Shown: one piece after another, positions 25,660-33,831 of the stretch | How positions within the stretch are numbered: position 1 is the stretch's first letter | Layout of the letters: each line of letters begins with the position of its first letter | From: Candidatus Latescibacterota bacterium | Lineage (GTDB): Bacteria > JAAXHH01 | Assembly: GCA_022822725.1 (NCBI GenBank) | Contig: JAJEAN010000007.1 | Location: forward strand, 688,382 to 752,381 | DNA length: 64,000 nt | Direction: 5' to 3' | Position numbers and translations under genes: made by a program | The notes under the pieces: generated by a model | The model's database searches: none | Seen by the model: only the letters and a program-made list of their open reading frames with translations | What the model was told of the DNA's origin: nothing

Positions 25660-26484
25660 TCAGATCCGCAGCAACAGGGGCAGGAGACTCATCTGGACAA
25701 ACCTCAGTATCAGAATGGCGATCAGCGGCGAAAAATCGATGCCGTACGTCGACGGCATGATCCTGCGAATCGGCGCCAGAATGGGATCGCTGAAAAGGAT
25801 GAGCATCTGGAAGAGCGCGTTGCCCGTATCCGGATTGAAGAACGAAAGCACCGCGCGTACGAGTATCACGATGAAGAGCACATCGAAAATGAAATCGATT
25901 ACGTAGAAGACGCCTTCGAGCATCATATTCGTCGCGGAGCCGGCAACCTGCGCCACCAGCGGCCCGGCCTGCTGCTGCACAAGACCGAGCAGAACGCCCA
26001 GTAGTACGATGCCCAGCAGGGCGGATACGTCCGGCCGCCCGATCCGGTAGCCGGTGAAGCGGCGGATCGGGGCCAGGAAGAAGTGGGCGATGCTGTGCAT
26101 CATATGCCCGGACTGGCTGAATGCGAACGGAGATTCGATGGAAATGAAGAAAGCGCCCAGGAACAGGATGGCGAGCACACGCACCACGAAATCGAACACG
26201 TCCAGCAATCCGGATGCCAGGGATGAGGACAGGGGCACGCCCATGACGGTCGTGACCAGGAGGCCACGCACGACGACGAGGGCGATGATGGCGAAGACGG
26301 GCGACCAGTCGAAACGCGGCTCGCCGCGCATGATCACCTGGCGAATGGGCCGAAGCACCGGTTCAGTCGCCGAGTACAGACCCCGCTGGATCGGGTTCTC
26401 GCTGAAGGGGCTCGCGGCGGGCATGAACATTCGGAGTCCGAAAGCCAGCATGTAGATGTTGATGATGAATTCGATCAATCCCAT
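25660..26484 (-). CDS. YggT family membrane protein (two repeats)
   Basis: A 274-residue inner-membrane protein. Two YggT units are visible: AFGLRMFMPAASPFSENPIQ, then RGLYSATEPVLRPIRQVI, near the start; and VRAVLSFFNPDTGNALFQML, then FSDPILAPIRRIMP, near the end. Each unit is a membrane helix pair around a conserved P-I-R segment. YggT/YlmG proteins act in envelope or thylakoid organisation and are linked to division genes. The fused double form is less common than the ~100-residue single form. It is encoded between yggS and divIVA. Confidence 0.9.
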   Translation of the reverse strand: MGLIEFIINIYMLAFGLRMFMPAASPFSENPIQRGLYSATEPVLRPIRQVIMRGEPRFDWSPVFAIIALVVVRGLLVTTVMGVPLSSSLASGLLDVFDFVVRVLAILFLGAFFISIESPFAFSQSGHMMHSIAHFFLAPIRRFTGYRIGRPDVSALLGIVLLGVLLGLVQQQAGPLVAQVAGSATNMMLEGVFYVIDFIFDVLFIVILVRAVLSFFNPDTGNALFQMLILFSDPILAPIRRIMPSTYGIDFSPLIAILILRFVQMSLLPLLLRI

Positions 26485-26518
26485 GTAGGGTCCCGTTCAC
26501 CGGCGGATCAACGGCGCA

Positions 26519-27208
26519 TCATGCCGGGCGTGCACCGAAAACGGCCGTGCCGACCCGGACCATGTCCGCGCCTTCCTCTATGGCTACCTCGAAGTCATGG
26601 GACATGCCCATGGAGAGTACGTCCATGTCGACGCCTGCGACACCGGCGGACGCGATGCGGTCTCTCGTCTCCCGAAGCAGCCTGAATGCGGGCCGGGCAT
26701 CTTCGGGATCGGGTGAGAACGCGGGGATCGTCATCAGTCCCCTGACGGACAGTCCGGACAGGACGGACAACTGCTCCGCAAGTTCCAGGGCGCGGTCGGG
26801 CTCCACGCCGGCCTTCGTCTCCTCCGACGACGTATTGACCTGGATCAGTACGGGCATGGTCCTTCCCGCGGCCTGCAGCCGCCGGTCGAGTTCCCGGCCA
26901 AGGGAAAGGCGGTCGACGGAATGGATCATGTCGAAGATCCGCACCGCGAACCTGGCCTTGTTACGCTGCAGCGGACCGATCAGATGCCAGGTCGCACCGT
27001 CGTCCTGGTGGATCTTCTCGAGCGCTTCCTGGACCCTGTTTTCACCGAAATCAGTGACACCGGCCCGCCTGGCCTCTTCGATCATCGAAAGGGGCTTGGT
27101 CTTAGATACGGCGATGAGCTGAATGGACGAGGCCTCGCGGCCGGCTCGCGCGGCAGCCCTGGATATACGGTCGTACACCCGGACCAGATTGTCTTTGATC
27201 GTGGACAA
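26519..27208 (-). CDS. yggS: YggS family pyridoxal phosphate homeostasis protein
   Basis: A 229-residue PLP-binding protein of the YggS/YBL036C group, an alanine-racemase-like barrel without a second domain. The PLP lysine lies in SIQLIAVSKTKPLSMI near residue 32. TDFGENRVQEALEKI, WHLIGPLQRNK and LSMGMSHDFEVAIEEGADMV are family signatures. The frame extends to a TTG at 27268, which lies inside the predicted promoter. I chose the TTG at 27208 (LSTIKDNL), with GAGG seven bases upstream, matching normal length. It controls PLP supply and amino-acid homeostasis. Confidence 0.9.
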   Translation of the reverse strand: MSTIKDNLVRVYDRISRAAARAGREASSIQLIAVSKTKPLSMIEEARRAGVTDFGENRVQEALEKIHQDDGATWHLIGPLQRNKARFAVRIFDMIHSVDRLSLGRELDRRLQAAGRTMPVLIQVNTSSEETKAGVEPDRALELAEQLSVLSGLSVRGLMTIPAFSPDPEDARPAFRLLRETRDRIASAGVAGVDMDVLSMGMSHDFEVAIEEGADMVRVGTAVFGARPA

Positions 27209-27239
27209 AAGATCAACCTCACCGAAAAACCAGTTTGAT

Positions 27240-27268
27240 AATATATGCGGACCGGGGCACCGTCGCAA
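27240..27268 (-). promoter_or_regulatory. Predicted promoter of the yggS-led operon
   Basis: On the minus strand TTGCGA (27268-27263), a 17-base spacer and TATATT (27245-27240). The start site would be near 27233, about 25 bases before the chosen yggS start at 27208. This also argues against the longer TTG start at 27268. Confidence 0.6.
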
Positions 27269-27417
27269 CAGAAATCAGTAAACTACGAGGTTGCTGAAGG
27301 AAACGAGATTTCACCTGTTCCAGGCGACTGTTATGAATGTGCTGACGCCGATGGATTCCATTTCGGATTGTTCGGTATACGACCTGAGACCGTACCACTA
27401 TGCGAAAGGGGGACAGC

Positions 27418-28959
27418 TTGCTATCACGTGTATCGAGCGGCGCCGTACTGGGCATCGAAGCGATTCCAGTGGAGGTGGAAACCCATATCTCCAACGGTCT
27501 CCCTCATTTCTCGACCGTCGGACTGCCGGACAGTGCCGTTCGGGAGAGCAAGGACCGCGTCGTGGCGGCCATCAAGCAATCCGGTTTTGCCTATCCGTAC
27601 CAGCGAATCACCGTCAACCTGGCCCCCGCGGACGTGCGCAAGGCGGGTACTTCCTTCGATCTGCCCATCGCCGTAGGCATTCTCGCCGCGTCGGCACAGT
27701 TGCCGGTCCAGTCTCTCGAAGACACGGTCCTGCTCGGTGAGTTGTCGCTGGACGGCGCGCTCCGGCCGATCCGGGGTGCGTTGCCCGTTGCGCTCGCCGC
27801 GCACCGCCTCGGCGCGCGCAGGCTGATCGTTCCCAGCGAGAACGCGGAGGAAGCGGCGATGGCCGGCGGCATCGACGTTTACGGCATGCCGTCGCTGGAA
27901 TCCGCGGTCCACTTCCTCCAGGGCCGGAAGCGATTTGAACGGTCCCGGCACGATGCCGAACCGATCCTATCTTCCGGTGCGGACTATCCCTTCGATTTCT
28001 CGCTCGTCAAAGGACAGGATCACGCCAGGCGCGCCATCGAAGTGGCCATCGCGGGATCACACAATCTGCTGCTCATCGGTCCGCCGGGTTCGGGCAAGAC
28101 GCTACTCGCCCGCTGCGTGCCGTCCATATTACCCGATTTCTCCCTGGAAGAAGCGCTGGAAACGACACAGATACACAGTGTGGCGGGGAAAATCCCGCCC
28201 TTTACCCCCCTGGTCACCACCAGGCCTTACCGGGCACCTCACCACACCATCACGGAAGCGGGCCTGATCGGCGGGGGGAGCATCCCGAAACCCGGTGAGG
28301 TGTCGCTCGCCCACAACGGCGTGCTGTTCCTGGACGAGCTGCCCGAATTCCGGAAACAGGTGCTCGAAATGCTCCGGCAGCCCCTGGAAGACGGCAAAGT
28401 CAACCTGTCCCGCGTCTCCAGGTCCCTGTCCTATCCCGCACGGTTCACCCTGGTCGCCGCCATGAATCCTTGTCCATGCGGATTCCTTGGCGATCCGAGG
28501 CACGAATGTACCTGTCAGCCTGCCCGAATACACCAGTACATGTCCCGGATTTCGGGCCCGTTGCTTGACCGTATCGATTTGCACGTCGAGGTGCCGCCGG
28601 TGCCGTACGGAGACCTCGGCGACCGTCCCGTCGGCGAACCCTCCCACCGTGTCAGAGACCGGATCAACCGGGCCCGGGAACGGCAATTGCCGCGCTTCGC
28701 CAACCTTCCCGGCGCTTTTGGCAATGCGCACATGACACCACGCGACCTGAAGCAGCATTGCGTATTGGACGACCGGGCCCGCGACCTGTTGCGGAACGCC
28801 ATCGCCCGCCTGGGTCTATCCGCCAGGGCCTACGATCGCGTCCTGAAAGTCGCCCGGACCATCAGCGACCTGGCCGGTGAGGACGCGATCAGGATCGAGC
28901 ATGTGGCCGAAGCCATACAATACAGGTCGCTGGACCGCGGCAAATGGATGGATCGCTGA
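27418..28959 (+). CDS. YifB/ComM family Mg-chelatase-like AAA+ ATPase
   Basis: A 513-residue protein. The N-terminal ChlI/Lon-like domain has STVGLPDSAVRESKDRVVAA near residue 35. The AAA+ core has Walker A GPPGSGKTLLARCVP near 222 and Walker B GVLFLDELPEF near 302. A cysteine-bearing segment MNPCPCGFLGDPRHEC is near 350, and the C-terminal lid follows. ComM-type members are hexameric helicases promoting branch migration in natural transformation. The ATG at 27400 has no ribosome site. The TTG at 27418 has AAGGGGG just upstream and gives the usual LSRV start. Divergent from yggS. Confidence 0.9.
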   Translation: MLSRVSSGAVLGIEAIPVEVETHISNGLPHFSTVGLPDSAVRESKDRVVAAIKQSGFAYPYQRITVNLAPADVRKAGTSFDLPIAVGILAASAQLPVQSLEDTVLLGELSLDGALRPIRGALPVALAAHRLGARRLIVPSENAEEAAMAGGIDVYGMPSLESAVHFLQGRKRFERSRHDAEPILSSGADYPFDFSLVKGQDHARRAIEVAIAGSHNLLLIGPPGSGKTLLARCVPSILPDFSLEEALETTQIHSVAGKIPPFTPLVTTRPYRAPHHTITEAGLIGGGSIPKPGEVSLAHNGVLFLDELPEFRKQVLEMLRQPLEDGKVNLSRVSRSLSYPARFTLVAAMNPCPCGFLGDPRHECTCQPARIHQYMSRISGPLLDRIDLHVEVPPVPYGDLGDRPVGEPSHRVRDRINRARERQLPRFANLPGAFGNAHMTPRDLKQHCVLDDRARDLLRNAIARLGLSARAYDRVLKVARTISDLAGEDAIRIEHVAEAIQYRSLDRGKWMDR

Positions 28960-28985
28960 ATGGTTCGCTCTGTCTATAAACAACT

Positions 28986-29013
28986 TTGATTCCACCATGA
29001 CCTGCACTATAGT
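28986..29013 (+). promoter_or_regulatory. Predicted promoter of the 29079 lipoprotein gene
   Basis: TTGATT (28986-28991), a 16-base spacer and TATAGT (29008-29013), giving a start near 29020 and a leader of about 60 bases. Confidence 0.5.
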
Positions 29014-29078
29014 AGGTAAGTTGAACGAGACCTGAATAACGAGCTGACGTTCTACCGACTTACGCGGGTCAGAAATCC

Positions 29079-30212
29079 ATGTCCAGAACAGGAACGGGGT
29101 TGGCCGGCCTTTCCGCCATGCTCCTTTTGCTGGCGGGATGCGGCGGTACCGGGCAGGCGGATTCCGCCGAGTCCTTTTCTACGGAACGCTATGCGGCCCT
29201 TGTGGATACCCTTTCCGAACCCGGTGGGTATTTCGACAGCGACAACCTCGTCTCAAACGAGGCCGGCTATCTCCACGTCAAGCACGCGCTGAAGCGGCTC
29301 GGTGTCGAGGGCGGCGTCTACATCGGCGTGGGGCCGGACCAGAATTTCACCTACATCGCGCAGGTACGTCCTCGGTACGCCTTCATACTCGATATCCGAA
29401 GGGACAACCTCATCGAACACCTGCTTTTCAAGGCCGTCTTTGCCCTGGCGGAATCACGGGCGGAATTCCTTTCCGTGCTCTTCAGCAAACCCCTGTCGGG
29501 AACCGCAGGTGACGACGACGGCAATCCCACCATCGAAGCGCTGGTGACCTATTTCGATCGAACTGCAGGCGACGAAGATCTGTTCCGCCGGAACCTGGAA
29601 CGCGTTCGGGCTCAGATCAGCAATTACATGGTCCTTTCGGGAGACGACGAAACCCGGCGCGTGTCCGAACTGTACCGTTCCTTTTTCGAGCGGCATCTGG
29701 ACCTGAGGTGGGAGTACCGGTCGGACGGGGACCGGGGAATATCCTTCATAACCTACAGGACGTTCCTGCTGGGACGGGACCTCGAAGGGGCTTACGGGAA
29801 TTTCCTGGCCTCGGACACGGACTACCGGTTCATCCGAGAGATGCAGGCCCGAAACGCCATCATTCCCGTCACGGGAGACTTCGCGGGCAGCCATGCCCTC
29901 CGGGCCATAGGGGATTTCGTCCGGGGAAGAGGGGACCGCATCTCCGCGTTCTATCTCTCGAACGTAGAGTATTACCTGCACCCCGACGGCCGCCTCGACG
30001 AGTTCGCGGCAAACGTCCGGTATCTGCCGACGGACGGACGGAGCGTGATGATTCGCGCCTTCGTCAACCTGAGCCAGCGCGCCCATCCGTTGCGGGTGGA
30101 CCGGGAACTGATGACCACCGTACTCCAGTACACGCGCTCATTCAGCCAGCTTTTCGCCGACGGGACCTACGAGTCCTACCTGGACCTGGGCGTGAAGAAC
30201 TACATGCAGTAG
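29079..30212 (+). CDS. Lipoprotein resembling the LIC_10091-type family
   Basis: A 377-residue exported protein. The signal peptide with lipobox LLAGC gives a lipidated Cys21. The body carries GVYIGVGPDQNFTYIAQVRP near residue 86 and AFILDIRRDNLIEHLLFKAV, which I associate with the LIC_10091-like family from Leptospira, described as methyltransferase-like in fold. Later text (ISAFYLSNVEYYL) fits an acidic and aromatic pocket. No SAM glycine motif is clear. Function unknown; it is likely attached to the inner or outer membrane facing the periplasm. A 32-base tandem repeat begins immediately after its stop codon. Confidence 0.7.
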   Translation: MSRTGTGLAGLSAMLLLLAGCGGTGQADSAESFSTERYAALVDTLSEPGGYFDSDNLVSNEAGYLHVKHALKRLGVEGGVYIGVGPDQNFTYIAQVRPRYAFILDIRRDNLIEHLLFKAVFALAESRAEFLSVLFSKPLSGTAGDDDGNPTIEALVTYFDRTAGDEDLFRRNLERVRAQISNYMVLSGDDETRRVSELYRSFFERHLDLRWEYRSDGDRGISFITYRTFLLGRDLEGAYGNFLASDTDYRFIREMQARNAIIPVTGDFAGSHALRAIGDFVRGRGDRISAFYLSNVEYYLHPDGRLDEFAANVRYLPTDGRSVMIRAFVNLSQRAHPLRVDRELMTTVLQYTRSFSQLFADGTYESYLDLGVKNYMQ

Positions 30213-30276
30213 GGCCGGAGCGTCTCCGGGCCGGAACATCCCCTGGCCGGAGCGTCCCCGGGCCGGAACATCTTCG
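30213..30276. repeat. Two 32-base tandem units directly after a stop codon
   Basis: GGCCGGAGCGTC[TC]CCGGGCC, continuing GGAACATC and four variable bases, occurs at 30213-30244 and 30245-30276. It starts at the base after the lipoprotein stop (30210-30212). Each unit contains GGCCGGAGC and CCGGGCCGG elements that could pair as RNA. Confidence 0.8.
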
Positions 30277-30321
30277 GGCCGCCTTCCTCTGTTTCGCCAG
30301 GCACCGTGGCGCTCCGGCCGC

Positions 30322-31251
30322 CTACCTCAGGATGCGCTGGTCGCTCAGGTCCTTGCCCCCGACGGACTCCACGATACTCGCGCCCCGGAAGGCGACTTGC
30401 TCCAGGCCCGCAAAGGCGTTCACGATGTGGTACTGCGTGGGCAGGTCCCGCCATTCCGCCCGGTGGAACCGCACCGATCCCTGGCCACTGCGCTGCGCCG
30501 TCACCCTGCGGTTTGGGGTGGCGGACGGGGTGAGTACGGCGTATTCCGCGTCGGCCTCGTTCCATTCGCCGGTCCGAGGTATATACTTGTAGTGCAGGGT
30601 TCCGGTAAGCTCATCTCCATCGGCCGGCGCCGCGGGAGCTTCGGCCGCTGCCGCGGGAGCTTCGGCCGACGCCGCGGGTGCTTCGGCCACGGACGTGGGT
30701 TTTTCCGCCGATGCTTCGGGAGGTTCGGCCGTTGCCGCGGGGGGCGTACCCATTTCCGCCAGATTCATCTCCATGAAGCGGAATCCAAGCCAATCCGCCG
30801 TACATCGCGTTTCGCCGTTCACCATGGTCGGCGGCGGGATCGCGCAGTATATCTTCGAGAAACCGAGTTGTTCCCTCCCGGTGAGAATCGGATCGGCCAG
30901 GTTCTCCCACAGCACCGCGAGGAAGGGTCCGCGGGCCCAGTCCCGTTTCCCCCTGTACTCGGCCGGGAAACTCACGCCGAGGGTATTGTAACCCCTGCCG
31001 GCCAGCCACTCGATTTCGGTCATATAGGAAACCGTCACGGTAACCACGGGATCTTCGGCCAGCCGGAATCCCTCCGGCAGCAGGACTTCCAGCTGTTCCG
31101 GCCGGGTCAGGAAACTAACGGAATACGAGGTGGTCCGCGGGGAGTCGAGGCCGTCGAAGCGGCGTCCATCGGGGCGTTGACGGGGACCCGCGGCAGGGCC
31201 GAAATGGGTCGGCATCATGTACATCCGGCCGGGTTGAAGCTTGTAGGGCAT
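30322..31251 (-). CDS. Acetoacetate decarboxylase family protein with repeat insert
   Basis: A 309-residue protein of the ADC family. The N-terminal half has QLEVLLPEGFRLAEDPVVTV near residue 52 and the Schiff-base lysine region LTGREQLGFSKIYCAIPPP near 125. Between this and the C-terminal strands (TGTLHYKYIPRTGEWNEADA) lies an insert of about 40 residues made of five Ala/Pro/Glu heptapeptides such as EAPAASA. Acetoacetate decarboxylases release CO2 from acetoacetate; relatives act on other keto acids. The frame extends to an ATG at 31320. The ATG at 31251 has AAGGG seven bases upstream and is preferred. Confidence 0.82.
   Translation of the reverse strand: MPYKLQPGRMYMMPTHFGPAAGPRQRPDGRRFDGLDSPRTTSYSVSFLTRPEQLEVLLPEGFRLAEDPVVTVTVSYMTEIEWLAGRGYNTLGVSFPAEYRGKRDWARGPFLAVLWENLADPILTGREQLGFSKIYCAIPPPTMVNGETRCTADWLGFRFMEMNLAEMGTPPAATAEPPEASAEKPTSVAEAPAASAEAPAAAAEAPAAPADGDELTGTLHYKYIPRTGEWNEADAEYAVLTPSATPNRRVTAQRSGQGSVRFHRAEWRDLPTQYHIVNAFAGLEQVAFRGASIVESVGGKDLSDQRILR
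30629..30748. repeat. 21-base tandem array inside the decarboxylase-like gene
   Basis: Units start at 30629, 30650, 30671, 30692, 30713 and a partial one at 30734, an exact 21-base period with consensus GCCGCGGGNGCTTCGGCC plus three variable bases. It keeps frame and encodes five seven-residue Ala/Pro/Glu units. Outer units are more diverged than the central ones. Confidence 0.9.
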
Positions 31252-31419
31252 GGGCATTCCCTTACTGAAACCGTCGGTTCGCCGTCCGGTCCGGGTGCGT
31301 ACCGGGACGTGTGAACACATGCCGGTGTTTCCAATATGTACTGGCGTTGCAATGGTCGGACTATATACAATCTACTCCAGGCCTGTCAAGTAGAGGGCAT
31401 CGGCGCAACGGGGGCAGAC

Positions 31420-32406
31420 ATGCGGCACAGGATCCTGGGGAAGACCGGCATTCCGGTCAGCGAGATCGGAATGGGCGGGCTGTTCGTTTCAACCCATGGC
31501 GCGGACCGGGCCGAGGGCATTCGGGCGGTACGGCGGGGATTGGAACTCGGGATTAACTACGTTGACACGGCGCCTTCGTACGGCGATTCAGAAGAAGTGA
31601 TGGGACTGGCCCTGGATGGGGTGGCGCAACCCATCGTCCTTTCGACCAAACTCGGTGGGCGGCCCCAACCCTTCGACCCCAGGAACCCGGATCTGCTGCG
31701 CCGGTCCGTGGAGACCAGCCTTGAACTGTTGAAGCGAGACGCAATAGACATACTCATGATCCACGAACCGGACCGCCCCGGCCAGTACGACTGGTTTACA
31801 GACTGGGAGCGGTTTCACGGTCCGGTATGCGAGCTGCTCGAGGCGCTGAAGTCCGAAGGTATCATCCGGTTCACGGGACTGGGGGGCACCACGGCGTATA
31901 CACTGCCCGCCATCATGTCGACCGGCGCGTACGACGTCGTGCTCACGGCCTTCAACTACAGCCTGCTCTGGCAGGAAGCGGTCCACGCGGTGCTTCCCGA
32001 GGCCGTGAAGCAGAACATGGGGATCGTCGTGGGGTCCCCCCTGCAGCAGGTGGCGCTGTCCGCGTGTTATGTGGACCAGGTGGAGCACGGGGCGCCCTGG
32101 TTGTCACCGCCCCGGCGCGAGCAGTTCAGACGGCTGTACGCCCTGGTGGAGGAACTGGACATGCCCCTGCCGGAACTGGCGATCCGCTGGGTATTGTCCA
32201 ATCCCGCCGTTTCCACGGTCCTTTCGGGATCGAGGTCGGTCGAGGAGATTGAGCAGAACGTCGGTTACGTGGCGTCGGGGCCGCTGTCGCAAGCGGTCCT
32301 GGACCGGGTTCGGGAGATCGCGGACCTGGTGCCCTTCCGGCCCTTCGAGGAACCCTTCGGCCTGCCCTTCGCACGCGCCTATCGGGGGCCCGGCATGGCG
32401 CGGTAG
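31420..32406 (+). CDS. Aldo/keto reductase family protein
   Basis: A 328-residue NADPH-dependent oxidoreductase with an (alpha/beta)8 barrel. MRHRILGKTGIPVSEIGMGG starts the protein. The catalytic residues can be placed: Asp and Tyr in INYVDTAPSYGDSEEVMG near 52-58, Lys in PIVLSTKLGG near 80, His in ILMIHEPDRPG near 112. The C-terminal VSTVLSGSRSVEEIEQNVGY is the cofactor-binding end. The open frame begins at 31336, but the ATG at 31420 with GGGGG five bases upstream fits the family. Substrate unknown. Convergent with the TolC gene. Confidence 0.92.
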   Translation: MRHRILGKTGIPVSEIGMGGLFVSTHGADRAEGIRAVRRGLELGINYVDTAPSYGDSEEVMGLALDGVAQPIVLSTKLGGRPQPFDPRNPDLLRRSVETSLELLKRDAIDILMIHEPDRPGQYDWFTDWERFHGPVCELLEALKSEGIIRFTGLGGTTAYTLPAIMSTGAYDVVLTAFNYSLLWQEAVHAVLPEAVKQNMGIVVGSPLQQVALSACYVDQVEHGAPWLSPPRREQFRRLYALVEELDMPLPELAIRWVLSNPAVSTVLSGSRSVEEIEQNVGYVASGPLSQAVLDRVREIADLVPFRPFEEPFGLPFARAYRGPGMAR

Positions 32407-32441
32407 CGGGCAGCAGGCGGAACCCTTCCCTTCCGGCCGCC

Positions 32442-33794
32442 TTACCGGTCTTCCGAACGAACGTCCATCATGCCCAGGACATTCCGCAGATTCGCGGCGG
32501 CTGTTGCGTAGTCGTACTTCGCCGTAACGTGATCGGTCTCGGCCTGCTTCAGGACGAACTGGGCGTCGATAAGCTCGAGTTGCGTGCTGACGCCGCCCTC
32601 AAACTGTACCTGCGCGATGGACAGGCCGCGGCTTGCAAGTTCGACGGCCTCTTCGCCGGCCCTTACGCGTTCCGACGCCTCCATCATATCAAGCACGGCC
32701 TCGGTGACGTCCACCTCGATCTGCTTTCCGAGCTGACGCTCTACGTACCGTGACAGCTCGTAGTCCGCCTGGGCCTGCATGACACGGCCCGAGTTCTGCC
32801 TGCCGTCGAAAAGCGGAATCGATACGTTGATGAGTGTGTTCCAGCTCCGGGAGAAGTCGTTGAACCCGATCGACTTGAAACCGGGGTCATTTACCTGGGC
32901 CTGCATCAGGTAACCGGCGGAAAGCGATACATCGAGTCCGTTTTCTCCCCGGGCGAGCCGGATCGCCGCATCGTTCATCGTGGTCTGCAACCGGGCGGCC
33001 TTCATGTCCGACCGGTTCGCCAAAGCCTGTTCCACGGCCGTTTCGATGTCCTCCGACAAGCCGGATGCGTCTACGTCCAGGCCGCCGGTACAGCGTATAC
33101 GCGCCTGCAGGGGCAGTCCGATCAGCCGCTTGAGGTCCGCTTTCGCGATCGCGAGCCGGTTCCTGGCCTGGGTGACCGGCGGACGGGCGTTGGTCACTTC
33201 CACCCGGGCCCTGAGTACGTCATAGTCCGATACCGTCCCGGCTTCATAGTACCGTTGTACGGCTACGTGCTGGACCACGGCACGGTCATATGCCGCCGTG
33301 GAAACCTCCAGCGTGGCCTCGGCCAGAAGGACATCGTAGTACGCGTCGTGGACCTGGTGCACGATGTTCCCCCGCACCCGGTCCGCGTTGGACGTCGAAA
33401 TCTGCTGGAAGTAACGGGCGATTCTCAGGCCGACTCCGACCTGCCCGCCCCGATAGATGGTCTGGGAAAGATCGAGTCCGAAGTTGATCACATTGTCGGT
33501 GCCTACCTTGAAGGTCTGGCCGCCGAAATTAAACTCCGGCAGGGCCCAGTTCCGGGTGATGGTGCTGCTGAAGTCGAGCTTGGGCAGCGCCTCGGAATAC
33601 GCTTCCCGCACGCGCGCCCGGGCACGGTCTTCCTCCAGCCTGGAACTCAGCAGGGATTCGTTATTCCTGAGCGCAAGCTCGACGGCCCGGTCTAGCGTAA
33701 GCAGAATATCGTCGTCCTGCTGTGCGGACAGGGGCAATGCGATACCCGCCGCGCATACCAGGGACACCAGCAGTCTTGTAATGTCGCGAATCAT
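32442..33794 (-). CDS. TolC family outer membrane efflux protein
   Basis: A 450-residue protein with signal peptide RLLVSLVCAAGIALPLSAQQ and two OEP repeats rich in coiled coil (LTLDRAVELALRNNESLLSS near 30; RVRAGEEAVELASRGLSIAQ near 375). TolC proteins trimerise into the outer-membrane exit duct of tripartite pumps. The frame extends to 33911. The ATG at 33794 starts a canonical signal peptide, with GGAGA about ten bases upstream. It is the last gene of the adaptor-RND-TolC run, 37 bases after the RND stop, so it probably works with that pump. Confidence 0.93.
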   Translation of the reverse strand: MIRDITRLLVSLVCAAGIALPLSAQQDDDILLTLDRAVELALRNNESLLSSRLEEDRARARVREAYSEALPKLDFSSTITRNWALPEFNFGGQTFKVGTDNVINFGLDLSQTIYRGGQVGVGLRIARYFQQISTSNADRVRGNIVHQVHDAYYDVLLAEATLEVSTAAYDRAVVQHVAVQRYYEAGTVSDYDVLRARVEVTNARPPVTQARNRLAIAKADLKRLIGLPLQARIRCTGGLDVDASGLSEDIETAVEQALANRSDMKAARLQTTMNDAAIRLARGENGLDVSLSAGYLMQAQVNDPGFKSIGFNDFSRSWNTLINVSIPLFDGRQNSGRVMQAQADYELSRYVERQLGKQIEVDVTEAVLDMMEASERVRAGEEAVELASRGLSIAQVQFEGGVSTQLELIDAQFVLKQAETDHVTAKYDYATAAANLRNVLGMMDVRSEDR

Positions 33795-33831
33795 GTTGGT
33801 TTGGTCTCCAGATTCACTCACTGGCTTCCGG

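Noticed and set aside
31252-31320. 23-residue N-terminal extension of the decarboxylase-like protein
   Set aside because: No family match and no ribosome site; the ATG at 31251 has AAGGG at the right distance.
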